Shown in pieces: positions 1 to 12,162 of a DNA stretch of 64,000 nucleotides. Both the position numbers and the translations under genes were made by a program. The notes beneath the pieces were generated by a model. The model saw only the letters and a program-made list of their open reading frames with translations, was not told the DNA's origin and made no database searches. Origin of the DNA: Manihot esculenta (Eukaryota > Streptophyta > Magnoliopsida > Malpighiales > Euphorbiaceae); contig NC_035162.2 of NCBI RefSeq assembly GCF_001659605.2, forward strand, positions 24,416,661 to 24,480,660. The letters run 5' to 3'. How positions within the stretch are numbered: the stretch's first letter is position 1; every line of letters begins with the position of its first letter.

Positions 1-247
1 TATCTCCACCAACTATATTGTGAGAAAAAGAAAGTACAGTTCTCCATCAATTATATAGTAAGAAAAAGCACAGTACAGTACTTCATGGTGCTGTTATATG
101 TTTAAAAATATAAAATGATTGTTTTTAAAAGAAAAAGAAGAAAAATAATATAACCTCAGTGAAGAGTAAAGGCAGCTGCATGCTCCACCTTTATTCTCAG
201 GGACTAGCTGTGAAGAGAGAGATTGATAAGAACGAATCCTATGGGAC

Positions 248-255
248 TATATAAG
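248..255 (+). promoter_or_regulatory. Candidate TATA box of the AGL12-like gene
   Basis: TATATAAG lies about 170 bases before the chosen ATG at 423, which leaves room for a 5' UTR of roughly 140 bases. It is the best-formed TATA motif upstream of the gene. Position and motif are seen; its use as the core promoter is inferred. Confidence 0.5.
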
Positions 256-422
256 ACGTGGAAGCTCTGAAGTAGAGAAGCAATATTTTTAGACAAACTT
301 CTTGGGAAAGAAGGGAGGATTTGCAACAACCTCGAAGCTAGTTCAAACTAGTGGGAGGTTGTCTGCACGAAAGCAAAAGCCTAGCTACTAGCTTCATAAT
401 CTTTAGTTGGAATAGCTTACCA

Positions 423-3400
423 ATGGCTCGAGGAAAGGTTCAGATGAAACGCATAGAGAATCCAGTTCATAGGCAGGTTACCTTCTGCAAACGCCGATCT
501 GGGCTCCTTAAGAAAGCTAAGGAGCTCTCTGTTCTGTGTGATGCTGAAATTGGAGTTTTCATTTTCTCCCCCCACGGAAAGTTCTATGAACTGGCCACTA
601 ATGGGTACCTCTCTTATCCCTCTTCTCTCCTCTCTCCATCTCTTGATTTCCATTATTGCACGTTGACATCCTTGGAGTGTCTGATCTCATAATACGAGAA
701 ATCTATGCTGTTCAATCAATCCCTAGCTATCTAATAATATATTCTGCTCATTGATGATGATAAGACTTATATAAGATTCATCATAGTGGTATTTGAAAAT
801 TTTATAATTCCCTTAAAATAAACTAATGAAAGAAAGTATGTGTTGATAATCAGAAGCATGCAAGAGCTTGTTGAGAGGTACATGAAGGTGAGCGGAGGAA
901 ATATGCAGCCAGATGAACAAGCCAAAGAGACACAGTCTTTAGTACGTATAATGCATACGTGTCAGAGATTTCATTCTTTTCTTCCCATAGCTTTTTGCTT
1001 ATTTGTATAGAAAATTTTAGACAGAATATATTTTAAAGCTTATTTTGGCATCAGATGCTGCTTATAATGCTCAACCTAACACACTACTTGCTAATTAACC
1101 ACCCTAGTTTTTTAGAAATTCACATATAATCGCATAAATTTTAATTTAATTAAGGGGTATTTAATTTTGCCACTTAATTTTAATATTTAATTTATAAATC
1201 ACTTTAAAGAAAAGCAAATTAATAATTCGGTGAAGTTACTCAAGATTAACTTTTTAGTAGTTAAATTGTTTGAATAGAAGGTGAATAAAAATAATTTAAT
1301 TGGTTAAAATATTAAAAAAAATGTAAATAAGTCTTGTAGTAGTAAAAACAGGATAATATGGATATTTTAAAAGAAATATTAAAATAATATAATGTTTTCT
1401 CCGTTTATTTAAACTGTAATTATAAAATAATTTACTTACTTTAAATAGATTTTTTTTAACTTCTAAAAACTGAGTATTAATTTATTTATAATTTATTATT
1501 TATGCACAGATTTAATTAATAAATTACCCAACGAATAAGTAAGTATTTAGGCCTAATTATTTATTTTTCTCGTCAAAATATTATTATTATTATTATTGTT
1601 ATTATTATTATTATTTTGGTGTGGTTTCAGTTTGCTTAATTAGTTTCATGAAGGATATGATGATAAATATTATATGAGTAGGATGCGAAGGAGGAGATCA
1701 ACATGTTGAAGAAAGAAATTGAGATTCTCCAAAAAGGACTCAGGTATATTTATTACCAATTAATTTTTATTCTTTTGTAATAATAAGTTATTTTAAACAT
1801 ATATATTGTGTAAAAATATACTCCTTTAAATATATATATATATAAATTATAATGGAATGTTTTCTAATTTGACTAACCCTTCTTGGTTTTATGCAAAATA
1901 TTTTTTTTGAAGTTGTTTCAATTTTTTGATATTTTGGTATTCAGAAAATCGATAAATAGAAATTATTTTAAAAAAAATTAAATCATTTTTAATGAAAATA
2001 ACTTTCTATTTTTAATAGAGTACAGGTGATTTTCTAAACAGGAAAATCTTATTAATACTATTAATCATAAATTTATTAATATTATTTATTTTTTAAATTT
2101 AAATAAAATAATCAAAAATAAATTATTTTCTTTTATCACAAAAAATACATATGTAAGTTTTTTTTTTTTTACAAACAAACAAATCCTAAATCATCCTTTA
2201 TTTTACATAACTATTCTAATCTCAATAGTTATCTTCACTAATTTATAATTAAAAAGTGAAATAATTAATTACAAGAAATTAAAAGCCAATAATAAGACAG
2301 ATTTTAAGAAAATCTAAAAATATTTATTACATTTAATAAATACATTACAACAAATCTAAAGATTCCTTAATTCTATATAATCCATACACTATCATTATCC
2401 ACTATAATGATGTAAAGTATTATTAAAAATGTCGGTTTGAAATTAGTAATTTGACACTTTTTTAATTTTTAGTTAAGTCGAGTATTTAATTTTTAACTGA
2501 CTTGATTTAGTATGAATAAAATTTATTTAAATAAAATAATTTATTCTTAAAAAAAATTACACATCAAAGTGTAGATTAATAGACATTTCTGTTGTCTTAC
2601 ATATGTAATAATAATCATGCATGATAGCAGGTACTTGGTTGGAGGGGGAGCTGAGCATTCGCAAATGACAATGGATGAATTACTCATGTTAGAAAAAAAT
2701 CTTGAAATTTGGATTTGCCACATTCGCTCAAAAAAGGTATATATTAATATAATCATTTTTCTAATTAATTATGGATATTTTAATTGTTTTTTATTTTTAT
2801 AATTCATAATGTAAAAAAAATGAGTTGAAAATATTCTATTTATTTATTTTAAAATTAATTATTTTTATTAATAGAAGCCAATATACTTTGTAATAAATTA
2901 TTATTCGATTTGGTAGATTTTAAAGAATAAAAAATATTATTAATTCTGGATATTTTAGTTATATAAATTTTATGTTAAAATTCCACTAATTATTACCAAC
3001 TAATACACAGATGGAGATAATGTCCAAAGAGATCCAGCTGTTGAAAAATAAGGTTAGTCCTCAATTTTCTTCTTTGTTCTAATTTTGAAAATCTGCATAA
3101 ATATTATTATTGCTTAAAAATGACCAAAATTTTATTGTTTATGAGTTCGTTTAATTCTTATTTTCTTCATCAGCAACAGCCTTATAATTATAGTAAAATA
3201 ATTTTCAAATGGAAAATTTTGATGTTGAATAAATTATTAATAGTAAATTGAAATTGAAATTATTATTATTTATTTGTTTGTTTTTTATAGGAAGGAATAA
3301 TGAAAGCTGCAAATCAATATCTCCAAGATAAGGTAGTAATAGTATTATGCAAAATTTGTGTTGAAATCTTAATATTATTAATAAATATTATTTTGTTTTG

Positions 3401-3487
3401 CAGATAGAGGAGAGTGTTGATTTTAGTAACTTTGCATCAATGAGTCCATATCCACTAACTATACAAAATGAAATATTTGAGTTTTAG
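423..3487 (+). CDS. AGL12: MADS-box transcription factor, AGL12/XAANTAL1-like (7 exons)
   Basis: Exons 423-604, 854-941, 1682-1743, 2631-2736, 3011-3052, 3291-3332 and 3404-3487 join in frame with GT-AG introns to give 201 residues; Arabidopsis AGL12 is about 211. Residues 1-60 are a type II MADS domain starting [20 protein letters not shown], the DNA-binding and dimerisation part. The I region follows, then a K domain with heptad-like leucines ([36 protein letters not shown]). The protein ends [15 protein letters not shown], close to the AGL12 C-terminal motif, so a MIKC-type assignment to AGL12 is well supported. In Arabidopsis this clade acts in root meristem proliferation and flowering time; the same role here is inferred. 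The ATG at 423 is chosen because the MADS domain begins there; in-frame codons upstream are probably 5' UTR. No disabling change is seen. Confidence 0.93.
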
Positions 3488-3890
3488 GAATAGAGTGTGA
3501 GATGTTTTGGTTAAGCATTTGAGCTTCTTGGATTGTTGTAATACCAAATTACATATGAAGAATCTATAGGTTTGGTTGTAAGCTGGAAAATTGGTATTCA
3601 AATAATTAAGATACTATTACTTTGCTTTTTTACTTACATGTTTAATGATTTTTTTTTTTTTAATCCTTTATATAGAGTTAGAATTTTAGATACATGGCTA
3701 CCTTCATCTCTTAATTACTTTACTTGCATCCATGGAAACTAATTGCCTATTATCTATTGGTTTCATAAAGCATAAAAAAATTAATTACTCTTATGTGGCT
3801 ACTTCATTTTATAAATTATTCTTCTTGTCCTAACCTATATATTAATATCACAATATTATTCCTTAACAAACAAATAATTTGTACCTGATG
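3488..3890. other. 3' flank of the AGL12-like gene
   Basis: AT-rich sequence after the stop codon. The 3' UTR probably ends in the first 150-250 bases, but no poly(A) signal could be assigned with confidence. No other feature was recognised. Confidence 0.4.
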
Positions 3891-3899
3891 AGAATTCTG

Positions 3900-5054
3900 C
3901 TCATACCGATAAACAATAAATTCATACCAGTCTTAAAACAATATTAAAGATTATATTTCTCTAACTTTTCAATTCAATGCCAAGTTTATTATGACATCTC
4001 CATAGCAACATTTTTAACCATCTAAAAACCAAGCACAATAACCCAACCTCAGATACAATACAATAATCAAATTATGCTTTAAGCAAGAAGACTTATCTCT
4101 CTAATATTCAATCCAAATCAATTACTATCACATGAAACCTCATCATAAAATTAGTTCACTACAAATTAAATAACCTCCTTTTAGGTATTTTTTTTTTAAT
4201 TATCGCACTTAAATAGAAATTTAATAATGATTAATAACCCAAATTATAATAGAAAGACAAATAAAGTCTTAAATACAAATAATTGAAATTCTCACTAATC
4301 AATAACTTAATGGTTGGTCCTATGAGTTTAACAAGAAGAATTCAAAACATCAAATATGAAAGTTAAAAATAATCCATGAGCACCAAATCTTACTTGAGCC
4401 ATGAGAATCGAAGTTGAAATTTCCATACCTCCACTTACGCAATTTGACCTCCATCTTCGTATTCTTTTATTTGAGTTTCCTTATTTGAGAATAATCAAAC
4501 ATGAAAGATGATTATACTTTTTAAATTATAGAAATAAAGAAAAAATTAGCTTCAAATCTATTTTCTCTCTCCAAACCAAACTATTTATTTCTCCCTAAAA
4601 CCCTTTATCCAAATCTAAGTAGATCCACCATGACAATGGACTTTCAAGCTCTATCTCTCTCTCATTTATCCTTTTCCTTTCCAAATTTTTCTCTCCATTT
4701 TTTCCTTTTCGTCCTTTTCCTTTCTTCCCCTGTTTCCCGATTCTTCCTTTGCCCTTATTTCCTTTTTTTTTTTCGGTTGGAGACTCTCTCCACGTGATTG
4801 ATGAGAGAGAGGGTCAAGTCTCTTGTCCTTTTCTTCTTCTTATTTACATTTAATCCTTCCATTTTAAAAGAAATCAATTTAGTCATTATTGACCAATAAA
4901 AAAGTTCCTAATTAGAAAGATTTAAATTTTAGGCAGGAATTTTATTCTTATAGTAAATATTCCTAATTTAGGTTGTTTTTTATATATAAATATTCAAATT
5001 TTATAAAAATCAATTATTTAGAATAGAATTAAAAATTCCACCCAAAAGTATTCA
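3900..5054 (+). repeat. Probable decayed copia-type LTR
   Basis: The right edge is suggested by CA at 5053-5054 directly followed by a primer-binding-site-like TGGTATCAAAG. The right half is pyrimidine-rich, as LTR transcribed regions often are. No matching second LTR is present, so the left edge (about 3900) is only an estimate. Confidence 0.35.
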
Positions 5055-5065
5055 TGGTATCAAAG
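5055..5065 (+). other. Primer binding site, initiator Met tRNA type
   Basis: TGGTATCAAAG differs by one base from TGGTATCAGAG, the sequence complementary to the 3' end of plant initiator methionine tRNA used by many copia and gypsy elements. It sits directly after the presumed LTR end. Confidence 0.5.
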
Positions 5066-5471
5066 TCTTGCCAACATTATTTAATATAAGGATTCTTGGT
5101 AATGTTCACATAGTTAGGGTTTTATAGGTCAAGCTTTTAGGCTACTCTATAGAGGGAATTAACAAACACCATCCATACTAGGAGAATACCCATTGGATTT
5201 TCGGCCTTTCCCCAGCGACGTGCCTCCATTCCGATCACGTGCGTAAGCTCATGCGCCACCACAGTCTCGGCGTCATTTCCATACGTTGGCGCGTAGGTCC
5301 TTCTCTAGTGCCCTTTTCTGACAACGCTCCTTTCCAGTAACCTCCCTTGCACGTCGTGCCTCTAACCACTCCAGTCCCATGCTTTTTTGCCTCTGCTTCT
5401 CTAGTGAACAGTAGCTCTTTACCTGTTTTAAAATAATAAAAAAAAAGATAATTTTTTTTCTTCTCCTTGAA

Positions 5472-5633
5472 ATGGCAGACAAGAAAGTGACTAGTGTGAA
5501 AAATGTAAGAGCCTCTGATAATGCTTTCGTTTCATCTATTGATTTTGCTCCATGGATTATTAATTCTTGTGTAAATAGACACACGACAAACTCCTCTAAA
5601 GGCTTTAATTATCAATCAAGAAAAGGAAAATAA
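5472..5633 (+). pseudogene. Short copia Gag/protease-like remnant
   Basis: An ATG opens a 53-codon frame beginning MADKKVTSVKNVRASDNAF and containing FAPWIINSCVNRHTTNSSKG. The second part resembles the copia protease segment whose usual form is WIIDSG-x-DHMT; here the catalytic DSG reads NSC. It lies about 400 bases after the PBS-like site and stops at a TAA. I read it as an internally deleted copia element with only leader and a stub of coding sequence. The match is from memory of the family, not from a search. Confidence 0.4.
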
Positions 5634-5787
5634 ATTTTAAATAGACGGATTTGGCACCCGCCAGTAACAAGTAGAATATTACATATTGTCTGAAATAGAT
5701 TTTCTAATAAATACTTAAAGGCAGAATATAAGAATCAATGTAGGGGGCTATTACTGATTCTCAATGAAAGTTTAGGTGAGAAGGGTG

Positions 5788-6266
5788 CCTAATACGAGTG
5801 AGCAGCATTCGGTTCAAATCGAAAAAATCGATCAAACTAAATTAATTTAAAATTTTGATTTGGTTTTTTTATTCTTTTAGGTTTGGTTTGATTTTTATTT
5901 TTAAAAATTTTGGTTATTTCAATTCAATTCATTTTTAATCAGAAAAATCGATAAAATCGAACCGAATTGATTAGTGAGTAATAGTATATTATTTTTATAT
6001 TATAGGGAGATTAGACCATAACTAAAGTTGAAATGTTTCAATTGAATTTTAGAACACTAGAAAGAGGTGTAAAAAATAAAAAGCCCACTAAAAACCCAAT
6101 GGATCAAATCAAACCGAATCAAATCGAATCAAACTAGTTTTATTCAATTTGATTTTTGCCTAAAATCAATTCGGTTCGATTTTAAAAATACTGAAATTTT
6201 AATTTTGATTTATTTGGATTGATTTAAAATCGAACCAATTGAATGCTCACCCTTAGTACCTAATAC
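5788..6266. mobile_element. hAT-like MITE with 8-bp target duplication
   Basis: The 8-bp direct repeat CCTAATAC occurs at 5788-5795 and 6259-6266 and brackets a 463-bp AT-rich element. The ends are imperfect inverted repeats: GTGAGCAGCATTCGGTTC on the left, and GAACC...GAATGCTCAC on the right. An 8-bp duplication with short TIRs and no coding capacity fits a hAT-type MITE. The internal GGTTCGATTTAAAA-type repeats run in both orientations. Confidence 0.7.
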
Positions 6267-6477
6267 CTTTTCTTTCTCATACCCACTATCCCAAACATAG
6301 ACCGTTGAGTTAAAGATTAAGAAGGATAATGGACCATTGCTAAGGTAGGCCGTACAACTACGTCCTTCTATTTGTTCCCCTCTTTCATTAGGGTGGCAAC
6401 TTCTTTCCTCCGTTCTTCAGCAAGCGCTAAAATATCTTAGTTCTATGTTAGTGTTATGGAAAGACGAGACCTTAACC
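6267..6477. other. Intergenic/TE-derived sequence without recognised feature
   Basis: It lies between the MITE and the first recognisable codons of the gypsy pol remnant. It may be more decayed integrase, but no convincing frame was found. Confidence 0.3.
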
Positions 6478-6765
6478 AAGTATGGAGAATTTGTACTCCC
6501 ACAACAGGCATAAAAGATCACAACTGCTCAATTCTCGAGTCAAGCCCCATAGCTTCACCGTAGGGGACTTGACTCTCAAGAGGTCTTATGTAATAGGGGG
6601 AGATGTTGGGTCTGGTTAGTTGGGGAAGTATTGAAAGGAACTCTACAAAGTTTTTAAAGTTATTTATCTCGGTTCTTATAAGTTGGCCAAGTTAGACAGT
6701 CGAATTATGTCCCATTCTTAGAACATTTGTAATTTACAAAAGATTTATCAACAAATTATGAGGTA
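6478..6765 (+). pseudogene. C-terminal end of Ty3/gypsy (Tat-type) integrase
   Basis: A degenerate frame reads LLNSRVKPHSFTVGDLTLKR, then GKYWKGTLQS and further on an RQSNYVPFLEHL-like segment. This follows the usual end of gypsy pol (NSRVKPRSFAVGDLVLRK, then GKLGPNWEGPY, then PRSWNA-LR-FY). Several stops and frame slips interrupt it, so it is dead. No chromodomain follows, which fits the Tat/Athila branch. Position just before tandem repeats and an antisense ORF strengthens that reading. Confidence 0.55.
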
Positions 6766-6841
6766 TTTTTTTCAGTTTTCTTTTGTGGTTCTCCAAATTA
6801 CATCAATGGAGCAATAGATTGCCACATATATAAAATAAAAT

Positions 6842-7115
6842 ACCACAAGACGAGTTACTGTCAGACGAGTCTTGGGTGTTAGTGCCTAAATAATTAAGGC
6901 ATTAAGCTGCCAAAGTGCCACAAGGCGAGCCACCACTAGGCAAGTGTTGGGTGTTGGTCCTAGAAAGATTATCAAGGCATTAAGCTACCAAGCACCACAA
7001 AGCGGGTCATTGATAGGCAATTCTTAAGTGTTAGTCTATAAAAGTTATAGCATTAAGATGCCAAAGCACAACAAGGTCTTATTAGGTGTTAGTCCCTAAA
7101 AGAATTATCAAGTCT
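6842..7115 (+). repeat. Tandem repeat, about 80-95 bp unit, 3-4 copies
   Basis: Copies share the blocks CCACAAGGCGAGCCACCACTA and GGGTGTTGGTCCTAGAAAGA, then AAGGCATTAAGCTGCCAA in diverged forms. They lie between the pol remnant and the antisense ORF. Tandem repeats in the untranslated region after pol are a known habit of Tat-lineage elements. Confidence 0.65.
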
Positions 7116-7285
7116 GGTCTGATTTGTCCGATAGGGGAGTATGGATGATAGCTCCTAAAATTAGTCCATCAGATGAGAATGAAATATGTTTGATTTGTCA
7201 CAAAAAAGGTAAAAGGCATGAAAAGAAAATAATTATAATAAGGAAAATAGTTTGATTTTCATGAATTGACAAACTGTACAATCTA

Positions 7286-9005
7286 TTAGGCAAGAGCGTC
7301 TTCATTCTCCTCCCCTCGAGTTTCTATATTTACATTGTTATTTTCAACTATGAGGTCTACGTTACTATGGTCAACCTTGTCTTTCTCTTCCTTTTCATCC
7401 TCTAGGACCAAATCATCGATCCAAGAGAAGCCCTTAGTAGGGGAGTGAATAGCCATTTCCTTCTTAATAGCCTCTTGGGCCTCCACATATAAGCTCCCTC
7501 CTCAAGCCACTGCTTCCTCCAGTTTTTTTTCCAACTCTAGTACCCTGGTGACAGCTGCCCAAGCCTCCGTAGCCTATGCCTCCATCACCTGCACTTGCCT
7601 CCCCAGCTCCTGAGCTTTCTCCTCAATAGCTTACGCTTTGATTTCAAGCTTAGCCTTCTAGGAGTTTACTTGGTCTAGGTTAGTTTGGACTTTATCCATC
7701 GACTCCAATGTTTCTTTAATCGTCCCTTCCACCTCCTCCATCCAGGCATTGAGTCTCTGGCTCTCCTCCAAACGATGTTTTTCTCTGTTTCCAGAGTCCT
7801 AAAGTTCCTCCTCAAAGATCTATCTCTTTCCTTTGCTAGGAAGCATGACACAATGCATTATATGGCTGTGTGGATGGCATTATTGTACAGTTCATCAATT
7901 TCAAACTACCCCAGCTGCTCATAATCATTGGGGATCAAAGTGTTCTTGGCAATCAAAAGGGAAAGGCAAGGCTCTTTAAGTAGCAACTCTACATTGGTGA
8001 GGGTAAGGCAAGCTTTTGATCGCTCCTTGGCTATGGAGAGCTTGTTCCCACCTTTATTTACCTCAGTAAAGGATCATGAGGAGGTGGAGATGGAGGAGGA
8101 GCATTCCTCTGAATAATGCTCGAGGCTACTAGAGAAGGAACGGCTTGGAAAATTGGAGCTAGAAGAGCCTACATCACGACTGGTATGGTCGAGACTCCTA
8201 AATGGTGCTGACACTTGACTAGTGGAGCTTATACTTAGTAGTAGGTGATTTGCCCTTCCTGGTAGCATAACCAACCTTGGCCCACTTATCCTTGTTAGCC
8301 ATATTTGGGTAAGACATAAGTGAGTAAGTATAGCATATTAAGGTTTAAAGTTTAAGTAAAATACTCTAGTCCTATTAAGGTAGTAAGTTGGCTCAAGTAG
8401 TTGATCGAGTGCTCGGCCTCGAGTCCCTCACCAGCTTGGCCTGTTATGGGGCTTGCCATGCGAGAATGACATTTCTCACAGCGACATTTATGTCAATTTT
8501 TCTTCTTGTAGCCATCTTTTGGAGAAGGTTATAGCTTATTCCTCCTCTTGGATTGGCCTCTTTCCCTCTTTTCTTAGGCCTACGTAGAGGTTCCAATCAT
8601 CCTAAAGGTTCCTAAAACCACCAAACACCCAATGTCTGGCGATAAAAAATTTGTTTTCCAATGCCTTAAGGAGGAAAGGAGCCTCTTGAAAAAGTGTTTA
8701 GCATTTTCTTCCACTAAAGAAATCATTACTCTTCTTTAACTCAAGTTCTAAGTTGATACAATTGGGAGAAAATGGCAACACTCGGCTCGATGCTATTATT
8801 GAGGTAGGGTACAGCTAGGCGATAGAGAGTTTATGGAAGGCCAACATCTCAGTGTAGAATGGATTGATTAGGAAATCTCATGCCCTCCTTTAGTTGTTCT
8901 TCATACACGATAATGGTGTCTTTAGTAGAAATGCTATCATTGGTGAACATTGGACATAAGGGCGAGGATCTCAAATGTGTCTTGTGAAATTTGGTATAGG
9001 TTATA
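7286..9005 (-). pseudogene. Antisense ORF remnant of a Tat-type gypsy element (putative gypsy-type transposon domain)
   Basis: Read on the minus strand, the upstream part (about 9005-8600) gives DTIIVYEEQLKEGMRFP, then after a frame slip EMLAFHKLSIA and LPFSPNCINLELELKKS. This matches my knowledge of the Pfam family 'putative gypsy type transposon' (PF04195), with its KAGLRFPLHPF-like block. A Ser-rich linker (8274-8074) follows. The C-terminal part is coiled-coil-like (LEIKAQAIEEKAQELGRQVQ) and ends in an acidic tail containing FSWIDDLVLEDEKEEKDKV. Several stops and frameshifts make it a pseudogene. An ORF in opposite orientation between pol and the 3' LTR is known in Tat elements such as maize Grande. 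The function of these antisense ORFs is unknown. Confidence 0.55.
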
Positions 9006-9399
9006 AAAGCAACTCATGTCTTTCTAGGTCAGCACTAATCTTATATCACTCACCAATAGGGTTTCACCGCCGATTTAGTTTGCTCTCAATGAAACAATCT
9101 GGACAAGGATGTGAATGGGTCTATTAATAGTGTGAATAGATACTTACTGGGTAAGGGAAGAAGATTCTTGACTCATTCTTAAATATAGACCAGAAACAAT
9201 GGAGATAAGGAAATGACAATAATCTGAGATGACGAAGAGCAAAAAGGCAAAGTGAGAGGATGAAGGGCAGAAGACGAGTTGAAAGAGATGAAAGCAGAAA
9301 TCGAGAAGAAGTAAAGCAAAAGTGGTAGCAGTGGCAAAAATTGGGGATTTATAGGAAGTAATGATGACCAGTATTAAATGTACTTCAGAACTTGAGGCG

Positions 9400-9900
9400 T
9401 CTCATACACACAAAAAGGAGCAAATGTGAAATGACACTAACACGATTTTTGCTGTGTGTTTAGCAAGCTGACTGGACCTTTGAAATAAAAAATGAAAGAC
9501 GAATGGAGGGATTTCTAATATGACTCAGTACTTACCCATATGCTTTGACTGGTTTATAATTCTTCATTGGTTTATGGTAATGATGTGTTTGTGACTCATC
9601 CATACCTATTTTGACTAGGTCAAAGGACACTTGCTTGCACAGATCTTCCTTCCTTAGATGCCCGATACTTGGACCTCTAAGACTCATCCTTATTTGACAG
9701 AATTTGGTCATCTTCATATAACCGTTGATAGTTGTTATACCATAATCTCTAGAACCCCTATAAATATGGGCTACTTTATTCAATAGCCAGTAGTTTTAGA
9801 TTTTAAGAAAAATGACTAACTAACTTTATTTTCTTACAGTAGATATGTAATTTTAAGTATTTAAATTATTTTTTATTCATTATTACACTTGACATTTGTA
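9400..9900 (+). repeat. Possible 3' LTR remnant of the Tat-type element
   Basis: It holds a promoter-like CCTATAAATATGGG at about 9758-9771, followed by a short leader. Its place downstream of pol, tandem repeats and the antisense ORF is where a 3' LTR belongs. No second LTR copy is in the window, so edges are guesses. A minus-strand open frame at 9783-9532 looks like nothing known and is probably chance. Confidence 0.3.
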
Positions 9901-11433
9901 TAGATACTTGACTTAAATATCAAAATGATTATTTATAAACATCAGCTATCTCATACTTTCTCTTTTGTAGCTTATCAGCTCATAATGCATGTGATTTACA
10001 TTAACTTTTCTAGGACTCCATAATTGTCATTTTATATGAGAAGGTTATATAAAGAATCTACTCATTTATAATGTAAAGAATTGTCAAACGCCAAATCTAA
10101 TTTATAATCATTAAATCAGTCGTATTTTATCTAATTTAATTATTAAAAAATTATTATTTAATTCGTATGTTGTAGATAAATGTATTAATTGATTTATTAA
10201 TTTTAAAAAATATAGTAAAATATTTTTAATATTTTAAAAAATTTACTAATTAGTTCATTCACCCGTTAAGGGTTAGAAAAAATTTTAAAAATTTACAATG
10301 CGGATAGACTAATTAATAGATTTTTCTAAAATTTTTAAAATTAATTTAATATAATTTTTAAAATTAAATGGTCTACTAATAAATTTCTCCACACTATAAA
10401 AATTAATAAAAAATAGCTAAAATTAATGAATAAATTAAATAGTAAATTTTTTAAAATTTGAAAAATAATTTAATATATTTTTTAAAATAAAAAAAATTAA
10501 CTAATGGATTTTTGTATTGCAAATACACTTAGTAGTTTTGCTTAATTATTTTATACAACATATTTAATTTGAGATGCATATAAAAAGGAAAGAGAAGTTT
10601 TGCAATTAAACTAACCTAATTATCTTAATTTAAAACTCTAAAAAATAAAAACGAGACTATTATTTTTAAAATGGAAGGATTGAGTCAAATAACGTCATCA
10701 AAGATATAGAAGTAGTCGTCCCATCTCCAGTTACTAATGAAAATTTACATAATAATAAAAAAATAATAATCAAGTACATTTGAAAATGAGGTGAACTCAT
10801 CACTTATATTATATTCTAGCCCTAGCATTCAATTTTTGTTTTTGTTTTTATTTTCTTTAACTTAACATTATTTGGCAATAAAATGGGTAGGGGAAGGTAT
10901 AAGCTACTAGCTTAGCTAAGTGGAAAAAGTTTCACTTTCTTTGTTAAAATCTATTGTGGGTTTAAAAATGAGAATTAAAGTATTAAGAACAAAGTACTTT
11001 TTCATCTCTAAAATTTTGACAAAATTAACCTATTTTAACTTTAATTTTAAAAAATTTAACTGTTTAATCACTACAGTTTGATTTTATTAAACTAAAAGTG
11101 CCTCTATGTAAAACGATGAGGGTTTTTTTTTTTAATAAAGTTAAAATATAATAATTAAAGAAAAAAGTTATTGCAGTAAAATTTATTAGTTAATTCTTAA
11201 ATTCAAAAAAATATATTAAAATATCTCTAAAATTTTAAAAATATATTTATTAGTTATTCCGTTAATTTTAGTTGTTAAATATATATTATAAAAGAAAATC
11301 TAAAATGCATTCAATATAAAGAGATTAATTAGTAGAATTTTTATAATACTGAAAAATTAATTAATGAGTTTTTTAAATTATAGAAACTAAATAATAAAAT
11401 ATTTAATAATTAAAATTAATGAAAATATTAATT
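9901..11433. other. AT-rich intergenic DNA, old decayed repeats
   Basis: Very AT-rich, with many short related phrases of the type ATTAATTTTTAAAATTT in both orientations, suggesting old MITE or LTR debris. No gene, RNA or element boundary could be supported. Confidence 0.4.
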
Positions 11434-11438
11434 AATAG

Positions 11439-12143
11439 TGATAAATATTTTCCTCTTCTTGGTCCATGATAGATCTGGTTTTCTTCTGGGTCCTTTCTTG
11501 TTGGGCTCCCTGATGGGTCTCTCCATGTTCTACCTGGTGAAAGGATCTGTAAAATAAGAAAGAATGGTCAGGGGCCTACCGGGGGTGCCCCGGCAGAGGC
11601 CCTCCGACGCTCAAGTCAGATTTTATGGCTCAGAGTAATATATTTAGGCAAGGGTTACAGAAAGAATAAAAATGGTGTCCAGGAAGGAGAAAGAAGAAGA
11701 AGATGAGAGCCCCCTTTGTGTGGCCTCTACCGTGATATATATATATCTGTCTCTCTGCCACAATGCTAGCTGTCTTCTGTCGCCTAGCTCCGTTTGTACG
11801 GATGTGTCAGGCGCCTGCTCCACGCGTAACGACCATTAATTCTCCTCTAATACGTATGATTCTCCTCTGATACGCATGCGGAAGGACCTACCAGCGGGGC
11901 ATCTTGGTCATTTTCCCCTTTCCGGGCTGGGTTGAATGGTAGGGCTGAAGTTGAGCCTGGTGAGGGCCTGATTACTGGGCCGAGAGGCTTGGGCCGGTTT
12001 GATTGAGGAGTCTAGGCGGAGTCCGGCCCTGTGACTGAGCGGGCTGGACCTGGCTCTCGAGAGGAATATTGAAGCCTTCGGATCATGAACTGTTTTCATG
12101 GGCCTGGCCTTTATACCGGGGTGAAGAAATCCAGCGATCATCA
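11439..12143 (-). repeat. LARD 3' LTR (left copy)
   Basis: 705 bp, TG...CA ends. Compared with the right copy it has one extra G in a GGGGG run and one extra AT dinucleotide in a TATATA run, plus five substitutions. Confidence 0.93.
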
Positions 12144-12162
12144 ATTGCCCCTTTATCTCCTC
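12144..12162 (-). other. LARD polypurine tract
   Basis: On the minus strand the sequence directly before the left LTR is GAGGAGATAAAGGGGCAAT, purine-rich as needed for plus-strand priming. It agrees with the minus orientation shown by the PBS. Confidence 0.7.

Noticed and set aside
351..422. Upstream in-frame extension of the AGL12-like protein from 351
   Set aside because: The MADS domain starts at the 423 Met, and family members begin MARGK. The upstream codons look like 5' UTR.
9532..9783. Minus-strand 83-codon open frame
   Set aside because: No domain, and it overlaps the likely LTR remnant with a plus-strand TATA. Probably chance.
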